Shown here: positions 39,895 through 48,823 of the stretch, one piece after another
How positions within the stretch are numbered: the first letter of the stretch is position 1
Layout of the letters: each line of letters opens with the position of its first letter
Assembly (NCBI GenBank): GCA_900104495.1
Contig: FMXS01000004.1
Coordinates: forward strand, 1 to 64,000
DNA from: Ruminococcaceae bacterium FB2012
GTDB taxonomy: Bacteria > Bacillota > Clostridia > Oscillospirales > Ruminococcaceae
DNA: 64,000 bases
Direction: 5' to 3'
Made by a program: the position numbers and the translations under genes
Notes under the pieces: model-generated
Database searches by the model: none
What the model saw: only the letters and a program-made list of their open reading frames with translations
Told to the model about the DNA's origin: nothing

Positions 39895-41685
39895 TTGGAC
39901 GTATTCTGGGGAGTAATACAAGTCGCGGGAGGATTGGCGTTTTTCCTCTTCGGTATGAATATTCTCAGCTCCGGCCTTGAAAAGGCCTCCGGCGGGCTTA
40001 TGGAAAGAGTCCTGGCAAAGATGTCCGGGAACATTTTCGTGAGCGTGCTTTTCGGTGCGCTGGTGACGGCAGCAGTGCAGTCCTCCACGGCAACCACCGT
40101 TATAGTCGTTGGCCTCTGCAATGCAGGCCTGCTGAAACTGCGCGGAGCTGTGGGCATTATCATGGGCGCCAATATCGGCACCACCATAACCGCGCAGATA
40201 CTCCGTCTGGCTAAGATCGACACCTCTTCAAACAGCAATTTCTTCATCTCACTGCTGACGCCGGTGAATTTCTCGGCGGTGCTGGCGCTGGCGGGCATAC
40301 TGATAATCATGACCGCCAAGAAGAACAAGCAGAAGTACAAGGGCGAGATCTTTCTCGGCATCGCCATACTCTTTACGGGTATGATAAATATGCAGACCGC
40401 CGTTGCTCCCCTTGCGGACTGGGACGGCTTCAAGAAGATATTCAACGCCCTGGAGAATCCCATACTCGGCGTAGTCACGGGAGCTATCGTCACGGTGCTG
40501 ACCCAAAGCTCCGCCGCCACCGTCGGCATTTTGCAGGCAATCTCCGGCGCAGGAACAGGGGCTATCACCTTTGCCTCGGCCTTCCCCATAATCATGGGGA
40601 CAAATATCGGCACCTGCTCCACACCGCTGGTGTCCAGCATCAATTCCTCCAAGAACGCCAAGCGGGCGGCTATGCTCCACTTCTATTTCAACCTGCTGGG
40701 AACGGTCATTTTCCTTATAGCGATCTATCTGATACAGTATACAATAGGCTGGTCCTTCTGGAGCAAGGAATTCACCACCGGCGATATAGCCAACTTCCAC
40801 ACCATATTCAACGTGGTGGCCACGCTTATCTTCATCCCCTTTGCGGGACTGCTGGAAAAACTGGTCTGCTTCACCGTCCGGGACAAGCCCGGCGACGAGG
40901 AGGATGACAAGCTCTCCAAAGAGGACCTTCTGGACGAGCGTTTCCTGCTCCAGCCCGACGTGGCCCTTGCACGGGCCTCGGAAGGCGTGGTGCAGATGGG
41001 CATCTACGCTCAGAAGAATTTTGCCGCTGTCCGTACCCTGTTTGATAACTTCGACTTGAAAGAAGCGGAGAAGATCAACGAGCGGGAACAATCCATTGAC
41101 CGCCTGGAGGACAGGATAGGCCAGTATCTTATCAAACTCACCGGGCAGAGCCTCAACGAGCAGGAGAACCGCATGACAACGACTCTGCTTCATCTGATCT
41201 CGGAGTTCGAGCGCATCGGGGACTATACAATAAACGTCATGGAGACCGCTCAGACCCTCTACGAGAACGAGGACCGTTTCAGCGATCGGGCCATGCACGA
41301 ACTGGAAGTCCTCTGCGACGCCATAAGCGAGATCATACGTCTGGCGATAGAGTCGGCGCAGACACTTGACATTAAGGTCCTTACTTCGGTGGAGCCTCTT
41401 GAAGAAGTGGTGGACAGGCTGGTGGAGGAACTGAAAGCCGTACATATCGAGCGCTCCAAAAAGGGCGAATGCAATATCGAGACAGGCGTTCATTTCCTGG
41501 ACATCCTCACCAACGTGGAGCGTATCTCCGACCACTGCTCGAACATCGCCGTCTATCTGATAGCGCTCATCGACAATCGGGACAACCTCAAAAAGCACGA
41601 GTATCTCGACCGCCTCCACAAAAACGGCCCCGAGGATTATCTCCGCAAGATAGAGGAATACTCCGCAAAGTATTCTCTCGCGTGA
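39895..41685 (+). CDS. Na/Pi cotransporter family protein with PhoU-like C-terminus
   Basis: 596 residues. Two inverted Na/Pi repeats with the QSSTATT and QSSAATV signatures (about residues 62 and 204), about eight membrane segments, then a C-terminal cytoplasmic helical PhoU-like domain (about 345-560; HLISEFERIGDYTINV, RISDHCSNIAVYLIAL). Start TTG at 39,895 after AGGTGA. Predicted to take up phosphate with sodium. It stands after the atp terminator and probably has its own promoter, not clearly seen. Confidence 0.93.
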   Translation: MDVFWGVIQVAGGLAFFLFGMNILSSGLEKASGGLMERVLAKMSGNIFVSVLFGALVTAAVQSSTATTVIVVGLCNAGLLKLRGAVGIIMGANIGTTITAQILRLAKIDTSSNSNFFISLLTPVNFSAVLALAGILIIMTAKKNKQKYKGEIFLGIAILFTGMINMQTAVAPLADWDGFKKIFNALENPILGVVTGAIVTVLTQSSAATVGILQAISGAGTGAITFASAFPIIMGTNIGTCSTPLVSSINSSKNAKRAAMLHFYFNLLGTVIFLIAIYLIQYTIGWSFWSKEFTTGDIANFHTIFNVVATLIFIPFAGLLEKLVCFTVRDKPGDEEDDKLSKEDLLDERFLLQPDVALARASEGVVQMGIYAQKNFAAVRTLFDNFDLKEAEKINEREQSIDRLEDRIGQYLIKLTGQSLNEQENRMTTTLLHLISEFERIGDYTINVMETAQTLYENEDRFSDRAMHELEVLCDAISEIIRLAIESAQTLDIKVLTSVEPLEEVVDRLVEELKAVHIERSKKGECNIETGVHFLDILTNVERISDHCSNIAVYLIALIDNRDNLKKHEYLDRLHKNGPEDYLRKIEEYSAKYSLA

Positions 41686-41721
41686 TATTCTTTCGCTCAC
41701 CCGCGTATAATTGTTCGGGTG

Positions 41722-42282
41722 ATGAAAATGCTGGAACTGAGATTCCGGGGCTTCAGCGTAAGGGTCACATTCGCCTTTTTCGCCGTGGTGGGCCTGACGG
41801 CTTCTCTCGGCGGAGCAGTGCAGACGCAGCTTCTGACCGTTCTCCTTTGTTCCCTTATGCACGAGCTGGGGCATATCCTTGCGATGTGCCTTTTGGGGAT
41901 ACCTCCCGCCTCGGTGACCTTCTATGCCGGCGGGATAATGCTCCCGGGCAGCAGTCTGAACTGTTCAAGGCTGAAGACCTGCGCGGTGCTTGCGGCGGGA
42001 CCTGCGGTGAATCTCTGCGCTTCGGCGGTAAGCCTTTTATCCGGCGGCTCCGGGATGTTTGCCGCAGCGGGACTTATGCTGGGGCTGTTCAATCTGCTGC
42101 CCTTCCGCAGCTTTGACGGAGGCCGTCTCTGTCTTGAACTCACGGGCTCGGAGCCTTCGGCGGCGGTGCAGTTGGTATGCGTCCTTCCGCTGGCGGCGGC
42201 AGCAGTGTATTCCTGCCTGTGCGGCAAGGTGCCTGTCTCGCTTATTGTGACGGCGATGCTTATCGTGGCCGACAGCTTTTGA
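41722..42282 (+). CDS. M50-type intramembrane metalloprotease
   Basis: 186 residues. Membrane protein with HELGH zinc motif (about 48-52) and the second-ligand motif NLLPFRSFDGG, which together define site-2 protease/SpoIVFB-like enzymes. The length fits a minimal member without PDZ or CBS domains. Start uncertain between GTG 41,719, ATG 41,722 and ATG 41,728. It might be the SpoIVFB-like protease of sporulating relatives, but no SpoIVFA partner is next to it. Confidence 0.85.
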   Translation: MKMLELRFRGFSVRVTFAFFAVVGLTASLGGAVQTQLLTVLLCSLMHELGHILAMCLLGIPPASVTFYAGGIMLPGSSLNCSRLKTCAVLAAGPAVNLCASAVSLLSGGSGMFAAAGLMLGLFNLLPFRSFDGGRLCLELTGSEPSAAVQLVCVLPLAAAAVYSCLCGKVPVSLIVTAMLIVADSF

Positions 42283-42359
42283 GAGAAGGGGAGAATACGG
42301 TAAAACAGCATCGGTCCCGTGACCGGTGCGGACGAATAAACGGAACAGGCTGTGAAAAA

Positions 42360-44210
42360 ATGAAAGAGATAAAGGATAAAATAGAACAGCTGCTGCTGAA
42401 AGTGCAGAGGCCCGCCCGCTATATCGGCGGCGAGCACGGCAGCGTGGTCAAGGATAAGAGCAAGGTGGACGTAAGGTTCGCTTTCTGCTTCCCGGACATC
42501 TACGACGTGGGAATGTCCCACCTGGGGATGAAGATACTTTACGGACTGAAAAACGCCGTACCGAATTACTGGTGTGAGCGGGTCTTTATGCCAGAAAAGG
42601 ACTTCGAGGCGCTTATGCGGGAAAACGGCATCCCCCTTTACGCCTTGGAGAGCCTTGACCCTATAAAGGACTTCGACTTCATCGGCTTTACGCTTCAATA
42701 TGAGCTGTCCTTCACCAACGTGCTTGAAATGCTGGACTTGGCGGGGCTGCCTGTCTATGCAAAGGACAGGAAGGGCCTCACTCCCATTGTTGTGGGGGGC
42801 GGACCCTGTGTCTGCAATCCCGAGCCCATAGCCGATTTCTTTGACCTGTTCATCTTAGGCGAGGGGGAGGAAGTCAACCTCGAGCTGATGTGGCTCTATG
42901 AAAAAATGAAACCGCAGGATCCCACCAAGGAAGAATTCCTCAGGGAGGCGGCGAAGATACCGGGCATCTACGTGCCCTCATTCTACGACGTCACCTACAA
43001 CGAGGACGGCACCGTAAAGAGTGTAAATCCCAACGTGCCGGAAGCAAGTGAAAAGATCACCAAGCGGGTCATCCCGGATTTTGACCACGCCTACTATCCC
43101 GACAGCTTTGTGGTGCCTTTCACGCAGATCGTCCACGACAGAGTGGTGGTGGAGGTGCTTCGGGGATGTATAAGAGGCTGCCGTTTCTGCCAGGCGGGAT
43201 TTATCTACCGTCCCTTCCGGGAGAAGAGCATCGGTACCATAGCCGGCGAGACCAGAACCCTCTGCGAGCAGACGGGCTACGAGGAAGTTTCGCTTTCGAG
43301 CCTGTCCACCTCCGACCACACGAAGATAACGGAGCTGCTCACCACACTTTCGGATTATACGGACAACGAAAATATCAACCTCTCTTTGCCCTCTCTGCGC
43401 ATCGACACCATGAGCAAGGAGATCGTTGACCGCATCGCTGCCGTGCGCAAAAGCGGACTGACCTTTGCCCCGGAGGCCGGCACTCAGCGCCTCCGGGACG
43501 TGATAAACAAGAACATCACCGAGGAGGAGATCATCCGCACCTGCAAGCTTGCTTTTGCCGAAGGATATCAGACGGTCAAGCTGTATTTTATGCTTGGCCT
43601 TCCCGACGAGACCGATGAGGACATCGCAGGCATCGCGGACCTGGCACAGAAGGTGGTCAATCTCTACTACGAGACCCCCAAGGAACAGCGGGGAAAGAGC
43701 GTACAGGTATCCGTTTCGGCATCCACTTTTGTGCCGAAGCCCTTTACGCCCTTTGAGTTCGAGCCCCAGGCCACCCCGGAGGAGATCAAGCGCAGGCAGG
43801 GCTTCCTGCTGGACAATATCAAGTCCAAGAAGATAAGGATAAGCTATCATCAGATGAACGTTTCCGTGCTGGAGGGCATACTTGCCCGGGGAGACCGCCG
43901 TCTCTGCGAAGTGATATATCTCGCCTGGAAAAAGGGCTGCACTCTCGACAGCTGGGACGAGCATTTCCGCTTCGACCTTTGGCAGGAGGCCTTCGCGGAA
44001 TGCGGCACCGACACGGCCTTCTACGCCAACCGCCGACGCTCCTACGATGAGATAATGCCCTGGTCGCATCTGGACTATATGGTCTCCCGCGAGTTTCTGA
44101 TCCGTGAGAACAAAAAGGCTCACGAGGCCAGGACCACCCGCAACTGCGCCGAAGGATGTTCGGGCTGCGGCATAAAAAAGGAATGCGGAGGTGTTTACTG
44201 TGGGGGCTGA
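42360..44210 (+). CDS. TIGR03960-family radical SAM protein
   Basis: 616 residues. The N-terminal part (1-200) resembles a B12-binding-like domain; the radical SAM core begins at EVLRGCIRGCRFCQAGFIYRP (C-x3-C-x2-C) and includes VSLSSLSTSDHTKI and TFAPEAGTQRLRD. A cysteine-rich tail (CAEGCSGCGIKKECGG) ends the protein. The start ATG at 42,360 lacks a strong ribosome site. The family is found next to or fused with DUF2344 proteins and near rplU/rpmA or rnase G genes; its substrate is unknown. Confidence 0.9.
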   Translation: MKEIKDKIEQLLLKVQRPARYIGGEHGSVVKDKSKVDVRFAFCFPDIYDVGMSHLGMKILYGLKNAVPNYWCERVFMPEKDFEALMRENGIPLYALESLDPIKDFDFIGFTLQYELSFTNVLEMLDLAGLPVYAKDRKGLTPIVVGGGPCVCNPEPIADFFDLFILGEGEEVNLELMWLYEKMKPQDPTKEEFLREAAKIPGIYVPSFYDVTYNEDGTVKSVNPNVPEASEKITKRVIPDFDHAYYPDSFVVPFTQIVHDRVVVEVLRGCIRGCRFCQAGFIYRPFREKSIGTIAGETRTLCEQTGYEEVSLSSLSTSDHTKITELLTTLSDYTDNENINLSLPSLRIDTMSKEIVDRIAAVRKSGLTFAPEAGTQRLRDVINKNITEEEIIRTCKLAFAEGYQTVKLYFMLGLPDETDEDIAGIADLAQKVVNLYYETPKEQRGKSVQVSVSASTFVPKPFTPFEFEPQATPEEIKRRQGFLLDNIKSKKIRISYHQMNVSVLEGILARGDRRLCEVIYLAWKKGCTLDSWDEHFRFDLWQEAFAECGTDTAFYANRRRSYDEIMPWSHLDYMVSREFLIRENKKAHEARTTRNCAEGCSGCGIKKECGGVYCGG

Positions 44211-44919
44211 ACCTTTACCGAAAAACCAAGGGCTCAGACTTGTCAGGTACGAATACAGGCTGATCTTCGAGAAGAAGGGCAGAGCCCGATACATCTCCCA
44301 CCTGGACCTTATGCGGGCCTTTCAGCGGGTTTTCAAGCGGGCGGGGATACCTCTTTGGTATACTCAGGGATTCAATCCTCACGCTTATCTGATGTTCCCG
44401 CTGGCTCTCCCTCTCGGGACGGATTCCTCCGTGGAGGTCCTTGATATTGCGCTGATCGAGGAACTGGAGCCCGAAGAGCTTTGCCGGAGGATCAACGAAT
44501 GTATGCCCGAAGGACTGAGGATAGTGTATGGGCGGATACTATCCGCCCAAACACCCCACATGAAGCACACCGAAATAGCCTCCGCCGAATACAGCATCCG
44601 CCTTGTCACCGACCTTACCCCCGAAGAAACGGCGGAAGCCTTCCGAAGCTTTCTCTCCGCTGAAAAGATCGAGGTTGAGAAGCGCACCAAAAAGAGAGGC
44701 ATCAACCTTGTGGACATCAAGCCGCATATCACGCTGATCTCTCTTGATACCGACGAAAGCGGGACGAATATCTCCCTGCGTCTGCCTGCGGGGACCGAGT
44801 TCAATCTGAACACCGGCGTCGTCATGGATGCCTTCGCGGAGAGATTTGAAGGGAAGATAGACAGCGTTTATACAACACGTACAAAGATACTGGCAAAATC
44901 GGGAGAAAATTTTACATAG
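44200..44919 (+). CDS. TIGR03936/DUF2344 protein
   Basis: 239 residues. Starts with RYEYRLIFEKKGRARYISHLDLMRAFQRVFKRAGIPLWYTQGFNPH, the DUF2344 signature. In many bacteria this domain is fused to the radical SAM protein upstream; here it is separate and overlaps it. GTG at 44,200 is chosen since GGAGGTG lies 6 bases before; the GTG at 44,191 is part of that site. Function unknown, likely RNA-related by family. Confidence 0.9.
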   Translation: MGAEPLPKNQGLRLVRYEYRLIFEKKGRARYISHLDLMRAFQRVFKRAGIPLWYTQGFNPHAYLMFPLALPLGTDSSVEVLDIALIEELEPEELCRRINECMPEGLRIVYGRILSAQTPHMKHTEIASAEYSIRLVTDLTPEETAEAFRSFLSAEKIEVEKRTKKRGINLVDIKPHITLISLDTDESGTNISLRLPAGTEFNLNTGVVMDAFAERFEGKIDSVYTTRTKILAKSGENFT

Positions 44920-44926
44920 CCCACGC

Positions 44927-44955
44927 TTGAAAAACGCGCCGGAGTATGGTATAAT
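44927..44955 (+). promoter_or_regulatory. promoter of rplS
   Basis: TTGAAA (44,927-44,932), 17-bp spacer, TATAAT (44,950-44,955). Confidence 0.85.
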
Positions 44956-44961
44956 ATTAAA

Positions 44962-45115
44962 GCATTTGAATTACCGTCGGTATGCTCCGACGAGAGTTAA
45001 TGCCAAACCCCGTGAACATCGGGACGACATTAAAGCGGACAGTCCTCTGGCTTTGTGGCGCACGGTGCCGCGATAAAGTGAATGAACGTCTGAAAACAAC
45101 AGGAGGTTTTTTAAA
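44962..45115 (+). promoter_or_regulatory. structured 5' leader of rplS (L19 leader candidate)
   Basis: About 150 nt between promoter and start codon, with hairpin-forming stretches such as CCGTCGG..CCGACGAG and GGCTTTGTGGCGCACGGTGCC. Autogenous L19 leaders are known in Firmicutes; the position fits, but I could not compare it with the covariance model. Confidence 0.5.
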
Positions 45116-45460
45116 GTGGACGCTTTAAAGCTGATCGAGAAAGCAAGCATGAAGGAAAATGCACCCGTAGTCAACGTAGGTGACACCGTCAAGGTCCATG
45201 TAAGGATCGCTGAAGGCGACAAGTCGAGGATCCAGATCTTCGAGGGTACTGTTATCGCCAAGAAGCACGGCGGCATCAACGAGACATTTACCGTTCGCCG
45301 CGTAGCACACGGCTGCGGCATCGAGAGAGTTTTCCCCGTACACTCGCCTGTGGTTGAGAAGGTAGAGCTGGTTAGAAGCGGTAAGGTTCGCCGCGCTAAG
45401 CTGTACTATCTCCGCAAGAGAATCGGCAAGGCCGCTAAGGTCAAGGAGCTTGTTAAGTAA
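45116..45460 (+). CDS. rplS: 50S ribosomal protein L19
   Basis: 114 residues, normal length. Conserved VGDTVKVHVRIAEGDKSRIQIFEGTVI and FPVHSPVVEKVELVRSGKVRRAKLYYLRKR. Start GTG at 45,116 after AGGAGG. It is separated from the next gene by a terminator. Confidence 0.97.
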   Translation: MDALKLIEKASMKENAPVVNVGDTVKVHVRIAEGDKSRIQIFEGTVIAKKHGGINETFTVRRVAHGCGIERVFPVHSPVVEKVELVRSGKVRRAKLYYLRKRIGKAAKVKELVK

Positions 45461-45470
45461 TCAAAGGATC

Positions 45471-45500
45471 AAAGGCATCACGAAAGTGGTGCCTTTTTTC
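45471..45500 (+). terminator. terminator of rplS
   Basis: GGCATCAC-GAAA-GTGGTGCC with one wobble pair and a GNRA loop, then TTTTTT. Confidence 0.92.
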
Positions 45501-45675
45501 TTGCTCCTGCTCCGTTTCTGAGCTGCTGTATTTTCCTCGCTGCCGGACGGCGGCTCGGAGAAATGCGGAAAACGAATCTCCACCGCCTACTGCGGGGAGG
45601 GCATTTCCAGCCGAATATCTATCTGCAATACACAAAAAAATATGTGAATTTTTGGTGATTTTTTCATCCGTACTA

Positions 45676-45704
45676 TTGCTTTTTGTGCGGGGATATGATA
45701 GAAT
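45676..45704 (+). promoter_or_regulatory. promoter of the lepB-rbgA-rnhB cluster
   Basis: TTGCTT (45,676-45,681), 17-bp spacer, TAGAAT (45,699-45,704). Confidence 0.65.
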
Positions 45705-45743
45705 AATAGGGTATAGATCATTCTGAGATCAAGGAGGATCAAC

Positions 45744-46340
45744 ATGAGCGAGGAGATCAAAGCGGGCGCTCTGCCCGAGGAGGAGAAGACTCCGCTGGCG
45801 GATGAACTGCTGGATTGGGCGGAGGCCTTCGTGCTGGCGATTTTTGCGGTAGTGCTGATATTCATATTCTTTCTGCGTGTGGTGGAGGTCTCGGGACCGT
45901 CAATGAACCCGACCCTCAGCGATAAGGACAGGCTGATACTCACACACCTGAATTATACCCCCGAACGTGGCGATATCATCGTCTGCAATTCCCCGGGGCT
46001 CGATAAGTGCATCATCAAGCGGTGCATCGGCATCGAGGGCGATACCGTCGTTGTGGATTACAACAACAACTGCGTATACGTCAACGGCGAAAAGCTGGAG
46101 GAGACATATCTCGGCGAGGGCATGAAGAGCAACCTTCCCGTGTTCGACCAGTCCTTCCTTACGGATAAGAACGTTTATACTTATCACGTCCCCGAGGGAA
46201 CGGTCTTCGCTATGGGAGATAACAGAAACCATTCCACCGACAGCCGTTCTTCTTATGTGGGATTTATCAAGTACGAGGACATCCTCGGCAAGGCATTTTT
46301 CAGATTCCTGCCCTTCGGCAGCTTCGGGTCTGTTAAATAA
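45744..46340 (+). CDS. lepB: signal peptidase I
   Basis: 198 residues. One N-terminal membrane helix (about 28-46), catalytic Ser in VSGPSMNPTL and Lys in CIIKRCIG, and the late motif GDNRNHSTDSRSS. Cleaves signal peptides of secreted proteins on the outer face. Overlaps the next gene by one base. Confidence 0.95.
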   Translation: MSEEIKAGALPEEEKTPLADELLDWAEAFVLAIFAVVLIFIFFLRVVEVSGPSMNPTLSDKDRLILTHLNYTPERGDIIVCNSPGLDKCIIKRCIGIEGDTVVVDYNNNCVYVNGEKLEETYLGEGMKSNLPVFDQSFLTDKNVYTYHVPEGTVFAMGDNRNHSTDSRSSYVGFIKYEDILGKAFFRFLPFGSFGSVK

Positions 46341-46906
46341 TGAAAGGCTCCCGGAAAAGCAGTCTCCTTGATGACTTGCTGGACTTCGCCGATACCGCCG
46401 CCGTGGCGGTGCTGGTGTTCGTCTGCCTGTTTACGTTTGTGCTGAGCAACGTGACCGTCGTGGGCGAAAGTATGGAGAATACCCTCTATAACGGCGACAG
46501 GCTCGTCAGCCGGAAGTTTATGTATACCCCCGGACGGGGTGACGTGGTGATAATCAGCTCCGAGAATATGCACGAGGTCATCATCAAGCGCATTATAGGC
46601 GAACCCAACGATACCGTGGAGATCGACTATGAGCAGAACTCCGTCACAGTCAACGGTGAAAAGCTGGAGGAACCCTACGTCAGCGAAACTATGCAGCAGA
46701 GGGATGTTTTTGCGCAGGTCTTCCGCGAGGCCTCCGGGAAAAAGTATGTGTATAAGGTGCCCTTCGGCAAGTATCTTGTGCTGGGCGATAACCGCAACCA
46801 TTCCACCGACGGAAGGGTCTTTGGCTTCGTCACCCGCGACGAGATCGTGGGCAAGGCAGTTTTCAGATATTATTCCGAAAGAGGCAGTATAGGCGTCATT
46901 GAGTAA
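46340..46906 (+). CDS. second signal peptidase I
   Basis: 188 residues, same layout as its neighbour: membrane helix (about 18-37), Ser in VVGESMENTL, Lys in VIIKRIIG, and GDNRNHSTDGR. Both dyads are intact, so it should be active. The pair arose by tandem duplication or acquisition; substrate differences are unknown. Confidence 0.93.
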   Translation: MKGSRKSSLLDDLLDFADTAAVAVLVFVCLFTFVLSNVTVVGESMENTLYNGDRLVSRKFMYTPGRGDVVIISSENMHEVIIKRIIGEPNDTVEIDYEQNSVTVNGEKLEEPYVSETMQQRDVFAQVFREASGKKYVYKVPFGKYLVLGDNRNHSTDGRVFGFVTRDEIVGKAVFRYYSERGSIGVIE

Positions 46907-46921
46907 AGGACGGTGAGCAGC

Positions 46922-47830
46922 GTGAGCAGGGAAGCGAATATCCAGTGGTTCCCCGGGCATATGGCCAAGACAAGAAGGATTATGCAGTCCAACCTTAAAC
47001 TGGTGGACGTGGTCGTGGAGCTCACCGATGCAAGGATACCCTATTCCAGCCGCAACCCCGAAATGGACAGGCTCGTAGGCTCGAAGCCGAGAGTCCTGCT
47101 GCTGAATAAAGCCGATTCCGCAGACGAAACAGTCACCTCAATGTGGCTGGATCACTATAAAAGAAAAGGCATCACCGCCGTGGCAACAGACTGCCGCAGC
47201 GGACGCAACGTGAATAAGTTCCGCGATGCTCTTCGGGAGATAATGAAGGATAAGTTAGCCCAATGGGAGGCTCACGGCATGACGGGCAGGCCCATACGGC
47301 TGATGATAGTCGGCATCCCAAACGTGGGGAAAAGCTCGCTGATAAACCGTCTCGCCGGCGCGAAACGCGCTAAGGTGGAGGACAGGCCCGGCGTCACCCG
47401 GGGAAAGCAGTGGGTGTCCCTTGAGGACGGCCTGGAGCTGCTGGATATGCCCGGAGTCCTTTGGCCGAAGTTCGAGGATAAACGTGTGGGCGAGATGCTT
47501 GCCTTCACCGGCGCCGTCAAGGACGATATAATGGATATGGAATATCTTGCCTGCCGTTTTCTGGAATATATGAACGACGGGTACCCGGAGCTTATTTCCG
47601 GGCGCTACGGCATTTCCCTTGAGGACCTCCCGGAGAACACCGACGAAACAATGGGCTGCGTCCGGGGCTTTGAAATGCTGGAACGCATCGGCAGGAAAAG
47701 AGGATTCCTGCTCTCCGGCGGAGACATAAACACCGAACGCGCCGCCATAACCGTTATGGACGAGTTCCGCAGCGGAAAGCTGGGGCGGCTTAGCCTTGAA
47801 AGGCCGGGTGACCGCAATGACACTGTTTGA
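46922..47830 (+). CDS. rbgA: ribosome biogenesis GTPase RbgA
   Basis: 302 residues. Circularly permuted GTPase: G4 (LNKADS) comes before G1 (GIPNVGKSS) and G3 (DMPG), with N-terminal WFPGHMAKTRR. Acts late in 50S assembly. GTG at 46,922 is preferred; a GTG at 46,913 is too near the ribosome site. Its end overlaps rnhB by 14 bases. Confidence 0.95.
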   Translation: MSREANIQWFPGHMAKTRRIMQSNLKLVDVVVELTDARIPYSSRNPEMDRLVGSKPRVLLLNKADSADETVTSMWLDHYKRKGITAVATDCRSGRNVNKFRDALREIMKDKLAQWEAHGMTGRPIRLMIVGIPNVGKSSLINRLAGAKRAKVEDRPGVTRGKQWVSLEDGLELLDMPGVLWPKFEDKRVGEMLAFTGAVKDDIMDMEYLACRFLEYMNDGYPELISGRYGISLEDLPENTDETMGCVRGFEMLERIGRKRGFLLSGGDINTERAAITVMDEFRSGKLGRLSLERPGDRNDTV

Positions 47831-48434
47831 ATTTGACAATACCTACCGGGACAGATATAAGTTTATCTGCGGGGTGGACGAAGCGGGGAGAGGTCCTCTC
47901 GCCGGGGATGTCTACGCCGCCGCCGTGATCTTCCCCGAGGGCGTCGTGATCGACGGCCTCAACGACAGCAAGAAGCTCACCGAGAAGCAGCGCGAAAAGC
48001 TCTTTGACGAGATCAAGGAAAAAGCGCTGGCCTGGTGCATAGCCTCTTCCACCGTGGAGGAGATCGAGCGCATAAACATCCTCGAAGCCGCAAAGCTGGC
48101 TATGCAGCGGGCGGTGGAGGGTCTTTCCCTCCGGCCGGATATTATACTGATCGACGGCAATATGCCCCCGAAGTTCGGCACCGACAGCGAGGCTCTTGTC
48201 AAAGGGGACGGCACCAGCCAGGCGATAGCCGCGGCATCCGTGCTGGCCAAGGTGGCCAGGGACAGATATATGAAGGAGCTGGCATTAAAATATCCCCAGT
48301 GGCAGTTTGAGAAGCACAAGGGCTACGGCACCAAGCTGCATTATCAGATGATAGATCAGTTCGGAGAGAGCCCGGTACACAGGCCCAGCTTCTTAAAAAA
48401 GTATTACGCCAAGAAGGCGGCTCACGATGCTTAA
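47817..48434 (+). CDS. rnhB: ribonuclease HII
   Basis: 205 residues. Active-site motif GVDEAGRGPLAG, plus LNDSKKL, the D in ILIDGN and KVARDRY. Removes misincorporated ribonucleotides and RNA in hybrids. Starts within the rbgA end and overlaps yraN by 8 bases. Confidence 0.96.
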   Translation: MTLFEFDNTYRDRYKFICGVDEAGRGPLAGDVYAAAVIFPEGVVIDGLNDSKKLTEKQREKLFDEIKEKALAWCIASSTVEEIERINILEAAKLAMQRAVEGLSLRPDIILIDGNMPPKFGTDSEALVKGDGTSQAIAAASVLAKVARDRYMKELALKYPQWQFEKHKGYGTKLHYQMIDQFGESPVHRPSFLKKYYAKKAAHDA

Positions 48435-48792
48435 CAGGCGTGAGATCGGGAACGCAGGCGAGGACGCTGTCTGCGGGTTCCTTCAAAACAACGGCTATAC
48501 CGTCCTGGCGCGGAATTATACGGTCCGTGGGGGCGAGATAGATATAATCGCCGAGAAAAACGGCATCATAGCATTCGTTGAGGTCAAGCTGCGTAAGGAA
48601 GGCGCCCCCGTCACCGGCGAGGAGGCCGTTGACGCGGCCAAGCGAAGGCATCTGATACACGCGGCTGAGCGCTATATGCTTCAGTTCGGCGAAGGCAAAA
48701 GCGGCCGCTTTGATGTGGCAGCGGTGGAACAGCTGAAAAACGGCAGGCTCCGTATGAAGTATTATGTAGCGGCTTTTGACGCAAGCAAATAA
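48427..48792 (+). CDS. YraN/UPF0102 nuclease-fold protein
   Basis: 121 residues. Start NRREIGNAGEDAVCGFLQNNGY and the PD-(D/E)XK-like core GGEIDIIAEKNGIIAFVEVKLRK are typical. The family is usually next to rnhB, as here. Cellular role unclear; may act in DNA repair or competence. Confidence 0.93.
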   Translation: MLNRREIGNAGEDAVCGFLQNNGYTVLARNYTVRGGEIDIIAEKNGIIAFVEVKLRKEGAPVTGEEAVDAAKRRHLIHAAERYMLQFGEGKSGRFDVAAVEQLKNGRLRMKYYVAAFDASK

Positions 48793-48823
48793 GACTGCAA
48801 AGTCATAAGGAAAGGTGAAAAGT

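Noticed and set aside
40249..41874. 541-codon reading frame opposite the Na/Pi transporter
   Set aside because: Antisense shadow without domain, ribosome site or promoter.
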